Of a stretch of 34,885 nt of DNA, positions 1-8,264 are shown in pieces (within the stretch, counting starts at the first letter, position 1; every line of letters starts with the position of its first letter). The notes under the pieces are model-generated. The model was not told the DNA's origin, made no database searches, and worked only from the letters and a program-made list of their open reading frames with translations. A program made the translations under genes and the position numbers. This DNA comes from Streptomyces sp. NRRL S-118 (GTDB taxonomy: Bacteria; Actinomycetota; Actinomycetes; Streptomycetales; Streptomycetaceae), in assembly GCF_000716335.1 (NCBI RefSeq), contig NZ_KL591026.1, forward strand, positions 1 to 34,885, read 5' to 3'.

Positions 1-8
1 CGTCTATG

Positions 9-23
9 TTGACACATGTCGAA
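9..23. promoter_or_regulatory. ArsR-box-like repeat, copy 1
   Basis: TTGACACATGTCGAA stands at the left edge. The 12-mer GTCTATGTTGAC that contains its start (2-13) recurs exactly at 219-230, and a near-identical 15-mer (TTGACAGATGTCGAA) recurs at 269-283. The TTGAC...TCGA layout resembles operators of ArsR-family repressors. It may serve a divergent gene, possibly the arsR itself, lying left of the window; that is inference. Confidence 0.45.
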
Positions 24-225
24 CCAGGGCGGCAGGGCCGGCTGCCGCCTAAGGTCGGCGCGCGCGCTTCGCCCACCGGATCGAAGCCACCGTGTCGTGT
101 CAGGGCGTACGCACTGACGCCCGGACCGCCGGGGCGGCGAGGTTGGACTGTCCGCCCCCGATCCGCTCCCCACGATCACGACGTCGAGCCGCCCCATCGG
201 CTCCCCGTTTCGATGAATGTCTATG

Positions 226-283
226 TTGACGCACATCGATGCAACTGTCATGCTGGGTGCGCAAGCCATTGACAGATGTCGAA
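226..283 (+). promoter_or_regulatory. Two further ArsR-box-like repeats upstream of the flavoprotein gene
   Basis: TTGACGCACATCGAT (226-240) and TTGACAGATGTCGAA (269-283) are 43 bp apart and match the copy at 9-23. The first also offers a -35 hexamer TTGACG (226-231) with a weak -10 CATGCT (249-254) after 17 bp. The second lies just upstream of the AAGGGAG ribosome binding site (286-292). An ArsR repressor bound here would block the promoter and early leader. Confidence 0.5.
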
Positions 284-297
284 TCAAGGGAGTCATC

Positions 298-1680
298 ATG
301 TCTGCGCCGACCACCGACGCGTCCGCGACCGCGCTTCCGACCGTGGTCGTCGGAGCAGGCCCCATCGGCCTGGCGGCCGCCGCCCACCTCGTCGAGCGCG
401 GCCTGGAACCGCTGGTCCTGGAGGCCGGCCATGCCGCGGGCGCGGCGGTGCGCGAGTGGAGCCACGTCCGTCTGTTCTCGCCCTGGGCCGAGCTCGTCGA
501 CCCGGCGGCGGAGAAGCTGCTGGCCCCCACCGGCTGGGCGGCTCCCGACGGGGCGACCTACCCCACGGGCGGCGACTGGGCCGAGCTGTACCTCCAGCCG
601 CTGGCCGGCGTCCTCGGGGACAAGGTCCGCTTCGGCGCCCGGGTCACCGGAGTCTCGCGCCTCGGCCGTGACCGGGTCGTCGACGCCGACCGCGACGCGC
701 AGCCTTTCACCGTCCACGTCGCGTACGCCGACGGCCGTGAGGAGCGCCTGACCGCCCGGGCGGTGATCGACGCTTCCGGTACGTGGTCCACGCCGGGCCC
801 CATCGGCGGCGACGGCCTGCCGGCCCTCGGCGAGCTCGCGGCCGCCGACCGTATCTCCTACCGCGTCCCCGACCTCAAGGACCCTGCCGTTCGTGTCCGT
901 TACGCCGGGAAGCGCACCGCTGTCATCGGCTCCGGCGCCTCCGCCTTCACCGCCCTCGCCGCGCTCGCCGAGCTGGCCACGTCCCATGACGGCTCCGGTA
1001 CGCACGCCACCTGGATCCTGCGCCGGGGGATCAGCGGCTCCACCTTCGGCGGTGGTGAGGCCGACCAGCTCCCCGCTCGTGGCGCCCTCGGTCTCGCGGC
1101 CAAGGCGGCCGTGGACAACGGCTGCGCGGACGCAGTCACCGGCTTCCGTACGACCGCCGTCGAGCGTGCCGGCGAACAGGTGGTCCTGGTCGCCGAGGAC
1201 GGCCGCCGGCTCGACCCGGTCGACGAGGTCGTCGTCCTGACCGGTCTGCGCCCCGACCTGTCCTTCCTCTCCGAGCTGCGCCTCGGCCTCGACGAGCGCC
1301 TCCAGGCCCCGCTGGACCTCGCCCCGCTCATCGACCCCAACGTCCACTCCTGCGGCACCGTCTACCCGCACGGGGTGAAGGAGCTGGCCCACCCCGAGAA
1401 GGACGTCTACCTCGTCGGCATGAAGAGCTACGGCCGCGCCCCGACCTTCCTCGCGATGACCGGCTACGAGCAGGTCCGCTCCATCGCCGCCGCCCTCGCC
1501 GGTGACCGGGAGGCCGCCGAGCGCGTCGAGCTGACGCTGCCCGAGACCGGCGTGTGCGGCGGGGCCGGCCTTTTCGACGAGCCGGAGGCGTCCGGCGCGG
1601 CGAGCGGCGGAGGGTGCTGCGCGACCCCCTCCACGCTTCAGATCGGGATCGGAGCTCCCGTCTCCTCCGGCGGCTGCTGA
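298..1680 (+). CDS. FAD/NAD(P)-binding flavoprotein with Cys-rich tail (ArsO-like)
   Basis: A 460-residue flavoprotein of the FAD-dependent pyridine-nucleotide oxidoreductase/monooxygenase type. The dinucleotide-binding motif VVVGAGPIG is at residues 16-24, and a second motif, TAVIGSGASAF, lies near the middle and should bind NADPH. The C-terminus carries four cysteines: C420 (GVCGG), the pair C440-C441 (GGGCCATP) and the terminal C460. Such a tail fits thiol chemistry or trivalent metalloid binding. ATG 298 was chosen because AAGGGAG sits 5 nt before it; the open frame extends to 217 but runs through the repeat elements. An MFS gene starts 5 bp after the stop, so the two are co-transcribed. 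Similar flavoproteins occur in actinobacterial ars clusters, where their role is not settled. The arsenic link is inferred from operator-like repeats, cysteines and the exporter neighbour. It could instead act on another thiol-reactive compound. Confidence 0.75.
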   Translation: MSAPTTDASATALPTVVVGAGPIGLAAAAHLVERGLEPLVLEAGHAAGAAVREWSHVRLFSPWAELVDPAAEKLLAPTGWAAPDGATYPTGGDWAELYLQPLAGVLGDKVRFGARVTGVSRLGRDRVVDADRDAQPFTVHVAYADGREERLTARAVIDASGTWSTPGPIGGDGLPALGELAAADRISYRVPDLKDPAVRVRYAGKRTAVIGSGASAFTALAALAELATSHDGSGTHATWILRRGISGSTFGGGEADQLPARGALGLAAKAAVDNGCADAVTGFRTTAVERAGEQVVLVAEDGRRLDPVDEVVVLTGLRPDLSFLSELRLGLDERLQAPLDLAPLIDPNVHSCGTVYPHGVKELAHPEKDVYLVGMKSYGRAPTFLAMTGYEQVRSIAAALAGDREAAERVELTLPETGVCGGAGLFDEPEASGAASGGGCCATPSTLQIGIGAPVSSGGC

Positions 1681-1685
1681 CCACC

Positions 1686-2918
1686 GTGGCACGCCTCGAC
1701 CTCGGCAAGGCCGCGACCGGAACGGGGGACCGGTCGCGGCCCCGCGCCGTCCTGCCCGCCCTGTGCGCCACGCAGATCACCGGCTGGGGCATCGTCTATT
1801 ACGCCTTTCCCGTCCTGCTCTCCCGCATCACCGCCGACACGGGCTGGTCGGCCAGTACGACGACCGCCGCGTTCTCGGCAGCCCTGCTGGTCTCGGCAGC
1901 GGCCGGGATCCCGATCGGCCGCTTCCTGGACCGGCATGGACCGCACGCCGTCATGACCGGCGGCTCGGTCCTGGCGGTCCTCGCCCTGCTGGCCATCGCC
2001 GCGACCCCGAACATGACGGTCTTCTTCGCCGCATGGATGGCGGCCGGTGTCGCCATGGCGGCCACCTTCTACCACCCCGCCTTCGCCGCCGTCACCCGCT
2101 GGTGGGGGCCCGACCGGGTCCGCGCCCTCACCGTCATCACCCTTGCCGGCGGCCTGGCCTCCACCGTCTTCGCCCCGCTGACCGCCGCGCTCGCCGAGCA
2201 CCTGAGCTGGCGGGCGACCTACGCCGTGCTCGCCGCGGTCCTGGCCGTCGTCACCATCCCCGCCCATGCCCTCGCCCTGCGGGCCCCCTGGCCGCCCGCG
2301 CCGTCCACCCCGAGCGGTCAGGCATCCGCCACGGCCACGCGGATCAGCCGTTCCCGCCCTTTCCTGCTGCTGGCGGCGGCCTTCACCCTCTCCGGCTTCG
2401 CCATGTACGCCGTCGTGATCGGGCTCGTGCCGCTGCTCACCGAACGCGGCGCCGGCACCACGACCGCAGCCTGGGCCCTCGGGCTCGGTGGCGCCGGCCA
2501 GACACTCGGCCGCACGCTGTACGCCACGCTCGCGCACCGGACCGGCGTGACGACACGCACGACGATCCTGATCGCGGCCGGGGGAGTCACCACAGCGGCC
2601 CTCGCCCTCGTACCCGGACCGATCGCCCCGCTCGTCGTGATCGCCATCCTGGCCGGAGTGGTACGCGGCAACCTCACCCTCCTCCATGCCACTGCCGTCT
2701 CCGACCGCTGGGGCACCGCGGACTACGGCCGCTTGTCCGCTCTGCTCATTGCGCCGGCCACCGTGGCGGCAGCCGTCGCCCCATGGGCCGGCGCGGCACT
2801 GGCCGGACCACTCGGCGGATACGACGGCCTCTTCCTCGTCCTCGCGCTCTGCTCCGCAGCGGCGGTCGTGTTCGCCATGGCGTCCGGCCGCCTCATGAGC
2901 GGCCCCTGGGGCGCTTGA
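1686..2918 (+). CDS. MFS transporter, probable exporter of the flavoprotein's product
   Basis: A 410-residue integral membrane protein of the major facilitator superfamily with about 12 hydrophobic segments. Features include the GWGIVYYAFPVL first helix and a cytoplasmic-loop motif GRFLDRHGPHAVMTGG between helices 2 and 3, the usual MFS G-R-x-x-D-R-x-G-x-R/H signature. The GTG at 1686 gives the normal start shortly before helix 1; upstream codons in this frame overlap the flavoprotein gene and code an implausible Arg-rich stretch. The 5-bp gap to the preceding stop implies translational coupling. Being paired with a flavoprotein behind ArsR-like boxes suggests it exports an oxidised or conjugated arsenical, but substrate cannot be read from sequence. 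No terminator hairpin was recognised after the stop. Confidence 0.8.
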   Translation: MARLDLGKAATGTGDRSRPRAVLPALCATQITGWGIVYYAFPVLLSRITADTGWSASTTTAAFSAALLVSAAAGIPIGRFLDRHGPHAVMTGGSVLAVLALLAIAATPNMTVFFAAWMAAGVAMAATFYHPAFAAVTRWWGPDRVRALTVITLAGGLASTVFAPLTAALAEHLSWRATYAVLAAVLAVVTIPAHALALRAPWPPAPSTPSGQASATATRISRSRPFLLLAAAFTLSGFAMYAVVIGLVPLLTERGAGTTTAAWALGLGGAGQTLGRTLYATLAHRTGVTTRTTILIAAGGVTTAALALVPGPIAPLVVIAILAGVVRGNLTLLHATAVSDRWGTADYGRLSALLIAPATVAAAVAPWAGAALAGPLGGYDGLFLVLALCSAAAVVFAMASGRLMSGPWGA

Positions 2919-2983
2919 TCCGCCGCGAGGCCGATCAGTTGGCTGCCATGTGCACGGGGGGCCGGGGGTGCGGTGCCGGTCGC

Positions 2984-3229
2984 GTCGACGACATCCCGCC
3001 CGTCGCGGGCCGCCCCCGGCCGACCCCGGCGCGGACCGTAGCGCCGCCCGGCGACAAGGACTACGACTCCGACGCCCACCGCGACGCACTGCGCCGCCGG
3101 ACTTCCCACGCCTCGTTGTGTGCCGGGAGCGCCATCGAGCGGACACGACGCCTTCGTCCCCCTCGGCCGCAGTCCCCTCCGCTACGACGTCTCAAGAAAG
3201 CCCCCTCCGGTATCTCTGGCGTGCGCTGA
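2984..3229 (+). pseudogene. IS5-type transposase C-terminal relic
   Basis: The frame starting at 2984 reads VDDIPPVAGR, then GDKDYDSDAHRDALRRR (3050-3100), which is the G-D-K-x-Y-D-S block typical of the IS5-group DDE transposase core. It later reads RRLKKAPSGIS (3185-3217), matching the usual C-terminal W-R-R-L-K-K end of these enzymes. HDAFVPL appears between them in another frame (about 3150), also a known C-terminal element (H-D-A-F-x-x-L). The segment between is shortened and the conserved V-E-R-T block is missing, so this is a decayed fragment with frameshifts and deletions. No terminal inverted repeats were found. The identification rests on motif recognition alone. Confidence 0.65.
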
Positions 3230-3504
3230 GGAGCAACTCGGCCCCTGGCCTGCTCGGCTCTACCGGTGCGGTACCCGTCTGGATCGACTGGCTCCGCCGG
3301 AGCCGGCGCACGACCCCCTCGGGAAGACCATGACGATCGCGCCGACGGCGGCTGTCGGGGAATGGGAAGGGGAAGAGCGGGAGCGCGCAGAGGAGGGCGG
3401 TGTTGCTCGTGCCGTCGACCCGTGCGGGCGCGTGCGGGCGCGGGTCGGAGCACGAAAGCCGCCGGCAGCGGGGCGAGGGCAAGTTGATCGCGCGGACTCG
3501 CGCA
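3230..3504. other. Gene-free stretch after the IS relic
   Basis: About 275 bp between the transposase relic and the TetR gene. Open frames exist on both strands but their translations are low-complexity Arg/Pro-rich and match nothing I know. No clear terminator or repeat was seen. Confidence 0.5.
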
Positions 3505-4128
3505 TCAGGCGCCCGGCGCAGGGTGCTGAGTGTCTGCTGGGGAGGGTCGGGCCGGGGTGCGCAGCCCCGCCAGCAACCGGTCGAGCGCCTGCTCCCCGGC
3601 CTGCGGGTCCCCGCCCCGCGCGATCCAGAGCGCGGCCTCGTTCATCGCCCCCGACAGCAGCCGGGCCAGGGGCTCCACCGGCTGATCGGCGATGAGCCCG
3701 GCTGCGACCAGCGCCGCCAGTGCCTCTTCGAGGTGCCGGGCGGAGGACTCCTCGTCCATGGTCCGCCACTCGTCCCAGCCCAGCACGGTCGGCGCGTCGA
3801 CCAGCAGGATTTGCCGCACCGCCGGGTCGGTACCCGCGGCCAGGAAGGCCCGGCAGCCCGCCCGGAGTTGCTCCCAGAGGTCCTCGTACTGCTCGGCTGC
3901 GGTCGCGACGCGTTCGCCCAGCTGCCGCTGGACCTCGGAGACGACGGCCCGGAAGAGCCCCGCTTTGCTGGCGAAGTGGTGGTAGGCGGCCCCCTTGGTG
4001 ACCCCGGCCGCCCGCGCCACCTCGGCCAGCACCACGTGGTGGTACCCGTCGGCGGCGAACCGCCGCTGTCCTTCCGCCAGCAGCGCATTCCGCGTGGCCG
4101 CCCGCTGCTCCGCCCGGTTGACCGCCAT
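3505..4128 (-). CDS. TetR/AcrR family transcriptional repressor
   Basis: A 207-residue regulator. The N-terminal helix-turn-helix is clear: the run [21 protein letters not shown] and then [20 protein letters not shown], the canonical TetR recognition-helix signature (G-V-T-K-G-x-x-Y-H-H-F-x-S-K). The remaining ~150 residues form the ligand-binding, dimerising helices. ATG 4128 has GAAAGGG upstream; an in-frame ATG at 4149 is also possible but would leave the start almost on the operator. It is divergent from the VOC gene at 4225, with two matching palindromes between, so it most likely represses both itself and that gene. The ligand is unknown; an electrophilic toxin handled by the VOC protein would fit. 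Confidence 0.88.
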   Translation of the reverse strand: MAVNRAEQRAATRNALLAEGQRRFAADGYHHVVLAEVARAAGVTKGAAYHHFASKAGLFRAVVSEVQRQLGERVATAAEQYEDLWEQLRAGCRAFLAAGTDPAVRQILLVDAPTVLGWDEWRTMDEESSARHLEEALAALVAAGLIADQPVEPLARLLSGAMNEAALWIARGGDPQAGEQALDRLLAGLRTPARPSPADTQHPAPGA

Positions 4129-4153
4129 CGCGCACACCGCCCTTTCCATTTCG

Positions 4154-4199
4154 CGTACCGAGGGTATGCTAACGCCCCGACTCGCATACCCCCGGTATG
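4154..4199. promoter_or_regulatory. Paired TetR operators in a divergent promoter
   Basis: Two 15-bp palindromes share one consensus: CGTACC-GAG-GGTATG (4154-4168) and CATACC-CCC-GGTATG (4185-4199, perfect). Their centres are 31 bp apart, about three helical turns, so two repressor dimers would sit on the same DNA face. They fill the space between the TetR start and the VOC gene start. Confidence 0.75.
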
Positions 4200-4224
4200 T
4201 GAAATGGACCGAAGGACCCTTGCG

Positions 4225-4674
4225 ATGACGAACGCACTCACGACCATGCCCACGACCCGCCTCGGCGGCTTCTACCCGGTGCTGGCCACCCGGGACGTGG
4301 CGGCCTCCCGCGACTTCTACACCCGCCACCTCGGGTTCGAGGTGACCTTCGAGGCGGACTGGTACGTCAGTCTGCGCCGCCCCGACGCCCCGCACTACGA
4401 ACTGGCCCTCCTCGACCATGCCCACCCGACCGTCCCCGAGGGCCACCGGGTCGCCCTCCGGGGCGGCTTGCTGCTCAACTTCGAGGTGGACGACGTGGAC
4501 TCCGAGCACCAGCGGCTCGTCGTGGAGGCCGGCCTGCCCGAGGTACTGCCACTGCGTACGGAGGAGTTCGGCCAGCGCCACTTCATCGTTGCTGCCCTCG
4601 ACGGGGTGCTGATCGACGTCATCACCGTCGTCCCGCCCAGCGAGGAGTACGCCGCCCGGTACACGGACGCCTGA
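4225..4674 (+). CDS. VOC (glyoxalase/bleomycin-resistance) family protein
   Basis: A 149-residue protein of the vicinal-oxygen-chelate fold. The first beta-alpha-beta-beta-beta module reads [25 protein letters not shown] (shown in part), the second starts at [17 protein letters not shown] and ends in the D-G-V-L-I-D-V strand. The usual VOC final strand E-x-x-x is changed to [11 protein letters not shown] 4225 has GAAGGA 8 nt upstream; an in-frame ATG at 4204 lies too near the operator. The gene is divergent from its probable repressor. VOC proteins of this size either bind a toxic molecule stoichiometrically or carry out metal-dependent isomerisation, thiol addition or dioxygenation. Substrate is not predictable here. 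Confidence 0.82.
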   Translation: MTNALTTMPTTRLGGFYPVLATRDVAASRDFYTRHLGFEVTFEADWYVSLRRPDAPHYELALLDHAHPTVPEGHRVALRGGLLLNFEVDDVDSEHQRLVVEAGLPEVLPLRTEEFGQRHFIVAALDGVLIDVITVVPPSEEYAARYTDA

Positions 4675-4765
4675 CTCCCGGGCCGGCGTCCGCCACCCGC
4701 CTCGACCGGCTCGGTGTCCCCGTGCGGGCCGTTGCGTCCTGGCGCCCGGCTGGACCGGCGAATCG

Positions 4766-4789
4766 GGCGAGGCCGTCCGCGGCCTCGCC
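4766..4789. terminator. Bidirectional terminator hairpin
   Basis: GGCGAGGCCG and CGGCCTCGCC form a perfect 10-bp stem around a TCCG (UNCG-class) loop, between the convergent VOC gene (ending 4674) and the metallophosphoesterase gene (ending 4801). There is no U-tract, as is common in streptomycetes. Confidence 0.65.
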
Positions 4790-4800
4790 GGAATGTCCTC

Positions 4801-6639
4801 CTAGGCACCGGGCCCCCGCGTCGGCGCGATCACGACGGGTTCTTCGATGAGCCGCGCGGTCGGCGGCGTCCTGGGCACCGGCCGCGTCCAGGCCGCGGGG
4901 GTGTCGGCAACCTCGTCGAGGAGCCAGTCCCGGCAGGTGCCGTCGAGCGCCAGCGGGTGGAGGGTGAGCGTGCCGTCCGGTGCGATGTGCATCCGGACGA
5001 ATCCCGTGCGGTCGTCGATGGACTGCCCGGACATCTGCCACTCGGCGGCTTGACCGCTGTGCGTCCACAGCACCCACAGGGCGAAGAACTGCGAGCCGAG
5101 GAGTGCGCCCAGCGCGGCGGCGAAGAACAGCAGGATCGCCAGGATCCAGATCCGGCTCCAGGTGAGCGGGACCGAACGGGCCACGGCGACAGCGACGGAC
5201 AGCGCCGCGACCGCGGCCGCCAACTGGAACAGCACGGCCACGACCGGACCGAACGACGGCCGCCGTCCGGTCCGCAGCCGCCCGGCCCAGCCGAACAAGA
5301 AGGGCAGAACGAAGAAGGCGGCACTCGTGCAGAGCAGGCCGAGCAGGTCGTCGACGCCGGCCCGGCGCAGGGCGTCGAGGGGATTGCGTCTGCCGTCGGC
5401 GAGCGCGAACGCGCCACTCGCCAACAGCACGAGCATCACCTGCACCATCCCGGCCAGTACTGCGAACCCGCGGTTGCGCCACGGGAGCCAGTACGGCGAC
5501 CAAGGCCGGGCGATCGCGCGGGCGAGCGAGCGGGACTCCTTCGCATCGGGGTACGTGTGCTGTGCGAGGGCGAATCCTGACGGCGGTTCGTCCTTCTCCC
5601 GCATCCGCGACGTGGCGGGCGGCAGCGGCAGGGCCTTCGGGAGCCAGTGCGTGGCGGCCAGGAACGCGCCGCCCAGGCCGCACGTCACCATCTGGCGTCG
5701 ACGGGGGTCCGGAGGGAGGGCGTCGTCGGAGCCGGGCCGGTCGTCGGGGAGCCGTTCCGCGTAGCGGGCGTAGTGGTGCTTGTCGCCGGTCAGCCACAGC
5801 CGGATGGACGCGCCCGTGTCCTCGCGTCTCCCGGTGTCCGGGTCGAACCGGGTCCGTATGATGTTCCGGTCGAACCAGTGCAGGGAGTTGAAGGCGTTGG
5901 GCTCCTTGTCGCTCTTCACCCACGTGGGCGCGGCGGAGCAGACGATCACGCTGTCGCCCGGCTGCAGTTGCGGAGAGAGCACGGACTCGAAGTAGCGCCG
6001 CTGCGGATCGTCGAAGTAGGAGCCGAGCTGGCTGTCCAGCCCGACGAGCCACCAGCGCTGCGGCAGCTTCACGGCGAAGTAGCTCCGGGTCTGCCGGGTC
6101 CGCCAGCCGCCGATGCGCCGTCCCTGGGCGAACATCCGCAGGAACGCGGTGAGTCCGTCGTACCAGTCGTGGTTACCCGGCAGCGCCACCATGAGCGGCT
6201 GGTCCGGTGCCGACGGGAGCGCGGCTCGGTAGGGCCCCTTCATCCGGTCCTCGTACGCCGTCGTCGAGGCCACCGGGTACACGAGGTCCCCGCCCAGGAC
6301 GAGCAGCGAGCCACGAGGGAACGAGTCGGCCCCGGCGACGGAGAGCCGGTTCGCGGCCAGGGCGGATGCCACCGAGTACGTCGCCTCGAAGCCGTCGCCG
6401 AGGTCGGCGACGAAGTCGATCCAGATCTCCTCCGCGTCCGGATCCGCCAGCGGTGCCCGCAGCAGACCGCTCTCGAGCGCGCCCTGTACCTCGCGCTTGT
6501 CCGAGTAGCCGGCGAACACGGCGGCCAGCCCGACCTTCACCGCGGTACGAGCCAGCTCCCTCGGTGCCAGCCAGCGCACCGGTTCCTGTGGGGTGAACCG
6601 GAGCGCCGCCGCGTGCGTGCGCAACTCGTCAAGGTTCAC
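4801..6639 (-). CDS. Calcineurin-like metallophosphoesterase with four-helix membrane domain
   Basis: A 612-residue protein. The N-terminal ~330 residues carry metallophosphoesterase motifs in order: IDFVADLGDGFE (motif I; the usual D-x-H is D-L-G-D-G here), LGGDLVYP (GGD motif), ALPGNHDWYDG (GNHD/E motif) and LTGDKHHYAR in place of the final G-H-x-H. These ligate two metals for phosphoester hydrolysis. About residues 390-525 hold four hydrophobic helices, followed by an ~85-residue soluble tail. GTG 6639 has GGAGGA 6 nt upstream. It is the third gene of an operon, 80 bp after the patatin gene, and converges on the VOC gene. The substrate is unknown; with a lipase and a sterol-oxidase-type enzyme upstream, a lipid phosphate or membrane phosphodiester is a reasonable guess. 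The altered motif I and final motif mean activity should not be taken for granted. Confidence 0.8.
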   Translation of the reverse strand: MNLDELRTHAAALRFTPQEPVRWLAPRELARTAVKVGLAAVFAGYSDKREVQGALESGLLRAPLADPDAEEIWIDFVADLGDGFEATYSVASALAANRLSVAGADSFPRGSLLVLGGDLVYPVASTTAYEDRMKGPYRAALPSAPDQPLMVALPGNHDWYDGLTAFLRMFAQGRRIGGWRTRQTRSYFAVKLPQRWWLVGLDSQLGSYFDDPQRRYFESVLSPQLQPGDSVIVCSAAPTWVKSDKEPNAFNSLHWFDRNIIRTRFDPDTGRREDTGASIRLWLTGDKHHYARYAERLPDDRPGSDDALPPDPRRRQMVTCGLGGAFLAATHWLPKALPLPPATSRMREKDEPPSGFALAQHTYPDAKESRSLARAIARPWSPYWLPWRNRGFAVLAGMVQVMLVLLASGAFALADGRRNPLDALRRAGVDDLLGLLCTSAAFFVLPFLFGWAGRLRTGRRPSFGPVVAVLFQLAAAVAALSVAVAVARSVPLTWSRIWILAILLFFAAALGALLGSQFFALWVLWTHSGQAAEWQMSGQSIDDRTGFVRMHIAPDGTLTLHPLALDGTCRDWLLDEVADTPAAWTRPVPRTPPTARLIEEPVVIAPTRGPGA

Positions 6640-6719
6640 GATGGCTCCTCCGTCGGCCCGGGATCTCTCTTGCGGCGCGTGTCGTCGCGTACGGCGTCAC
6701 GTGGCGGCGCGGGCGCCGG

Positions 6720-8264
6720 TCACAGCGGTGACCAGGGCAGGACGGCCTGTCCGTACACGTCCCACAGCTTTCCGAGGAAGAACCGACCGAAGCGTCCCAG
6801 CGTCGTCGCCCTGCCGGGGAGCGTCGCCGCTTCGACCCTGAAGGTGGTGAGCTGCTTCAGGAAGTCGGTGGGGCGGATGCGAACGGATCCCGAGGCCACC
6901 AACTCGGCTTCGGGCTCCTCCTCGGCATCGACGTGGCCACGAACGATGCGTGTGTGGAGGGTCGTCGTGTCCTTCCAGACTCCCCGGCGGGAGTCCACGC
7001 TGACGCTCTTGTGTCCACTGAGTGTGAGCCGATGACCGGCTCGGTCGGTGAAGAACAAGCGGTACAGCATCCGCAGGTGTTCCGGGTCGCCCTGTGCCAC
7101 GAACAGCTGGAAGGTTCCTCGCTCGACCGGAAGGCGTCCGCCCAGCTCCTGGCAGACGACTTCTCCCCGCAGAGCGGCTTCATGCTCCGGATCGCTCAGG
7201 AAGCGATCCACTCCCCGGATGTCGATGGTCAGGTGCACGGCCAGGTCGGCGGCTGCTCCACCGTCCGACGAGGACACCTCCTGGACGTCCTTCGTGCCGA
7301 AGGCGACACGGCCGGCCATGCGTTCCGTGAACCGGATACGGGTGGGGTCGGGGCGGTCCGGAGGGGCGCCGGTCCGCCAGGGAATTCCCTGGGCCGTGCA
7401 CCAGTCGCGAGCACGGTGCACTCCGAGCTCCACGGCCTGGGCGAAACGGTCCTTGCTGAAGTTGATGAGGTAGTTCAGTGGAACCTCGGCGCTCAGGAGC
7501 CTCACGTCGATCAGGCGGCCGAACTCTCCGGCATCTCCTCTGCGGATGGCCGCGTTGCTGGCCTCGATCCGGCGCAGCCAGTGCTGCAGCTGACCGTTGG
7601 CGACCGTTTCGATGATGTGGAAATAGTTGGCCACGAAGCCGTCCCGCCAGCGGTGCAGTCGGCTGACCGTCCAGATGATCCACAGTTCGTCGCAGCCCCG
7701 CCGAATCGCCTCCTCGACGTTGCCATCGGTCAGGTAGACCGGGTCGATGTAGGTCTGCCCGTCGATGACGACCGGAGGGAACCACATGGGCAGCGCCACC
7801 CCGGCACAGAAGCGATCCTCGTCCATGTGGGCGGCGGTCACCGTCTCCAGTTCGTTGGCACTGAAGTTGTAGAGGTTGAACGTGGCTTCGCGATCGGTGG
7901 CCCGGATCCTCTCCCAGTCCAGTCCCCATCCCGGGAAGACGCGACGCCGATAGCCGTCCAGCGTGAAGAGGGAACGGGCGTACGGCCCCTTCGGCAGCTC
8001 ACGCCAGTTCGGGGCGACGCCCTTCAGAGGAGAGAGGTTGCGCCAGTTGTCCGCGATCTCGCGCCCGGACATCCCCTGGCAGTACATCGCCAGGTTGAAC
8101 ACACCTCCGCTGGCCCCATCGGCATGGTCGAACTCCAGCTCGGCCTCGTCGAGGAGGACCTGAAGGACCCCCGCCTGGAAAGCCACCTTCAGCCCGCCGC
8201 CGGCGAGGATGAGGGATCGGCGCGGGGTGCCGCTGCGGTGCTCGCTGTTCCGACCGGTCGTCAT
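6720..8264 (-). CDS. Patatin-like phospholipase with large C-terminal accessory domain
   Basis: A 514-residue protein. The patatin fold occupies about residues 15-300: oxyanion-hole motif LAGGGLKVAFQAG (20-32), nucleophile motif G-A-S-G-G with Ser52, and the dyad Asp in LTDGNVEEAI near residue 180. These define a Ser/Asp acyl hydrolase. The remaining ~200 residues contain GVDRFLSD, MLYRLFFTDRAG and RPTDFLKQLTTFRVEA, and end in RFGRFFLGKLWDVYG; they are not part of patatin. From memory, a similar segment accompanies GMC oxidoreductases and hydrolases in other bacteria, but this was not searched. ATG 8264 overlaps the GMC stop (ATGA), giving tight translational coupling. No signal peptide is visible, so it probably acts at the cytoplasmic membrane face. 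Likely substrates are glycerolipids or sterol/steroid esters. Confidence 0.85.
   Translation of the reverse strand: MTTGRNSEHRSGTPRRSLILAGGGLKVAFQAGVLQVLLDEAELEFDHADGASGGVFNLAMYCQGMSGREIADNWRNLSPLKGVAPNWRELPKGPYARSLFTLDGYRRRVFPGWGLDWERIRATDREATFNLYNFSANELETVTAAHMDEDRFCAGVALPMWFPPVVIDGQTYIDPVYLTDGNVEEAIRRGCDELWIIWTVSRLHRWRDGFVANYFHIIETVANGQLQHWLRRIEASNAAIRRGDAGEFGRLIDVRLLSAEVPLNYLINFSKDRFAQAVELGVHRARDWCTAQGIPWRTGAPPDRPDPTRIRFTERMAGRVAFGTKDVQEVSSSDGGAAADLAVHLTIDIRGVDRFLSDPEHEAALRGEVVCQELGGRLPVERGTFQLFVAQGDPEHLRMLYRLFFTDRAGHRLTLSGHKSVSVDSRRGVWKDTTTLHTRIVRGHVDAEEEPEAELVASGSVRIRPTDFLKQLTTFRVEAATLPGRATTLGRFGRFFLGKLWDVYGQAVLPWSPL

Noticed and set aside
6..272. Small gene at the left edge
   Set aside because: It runs through two regulatory repeats, has no ribosome binding site and codes unrecognisable Pro/Arg-rich text.
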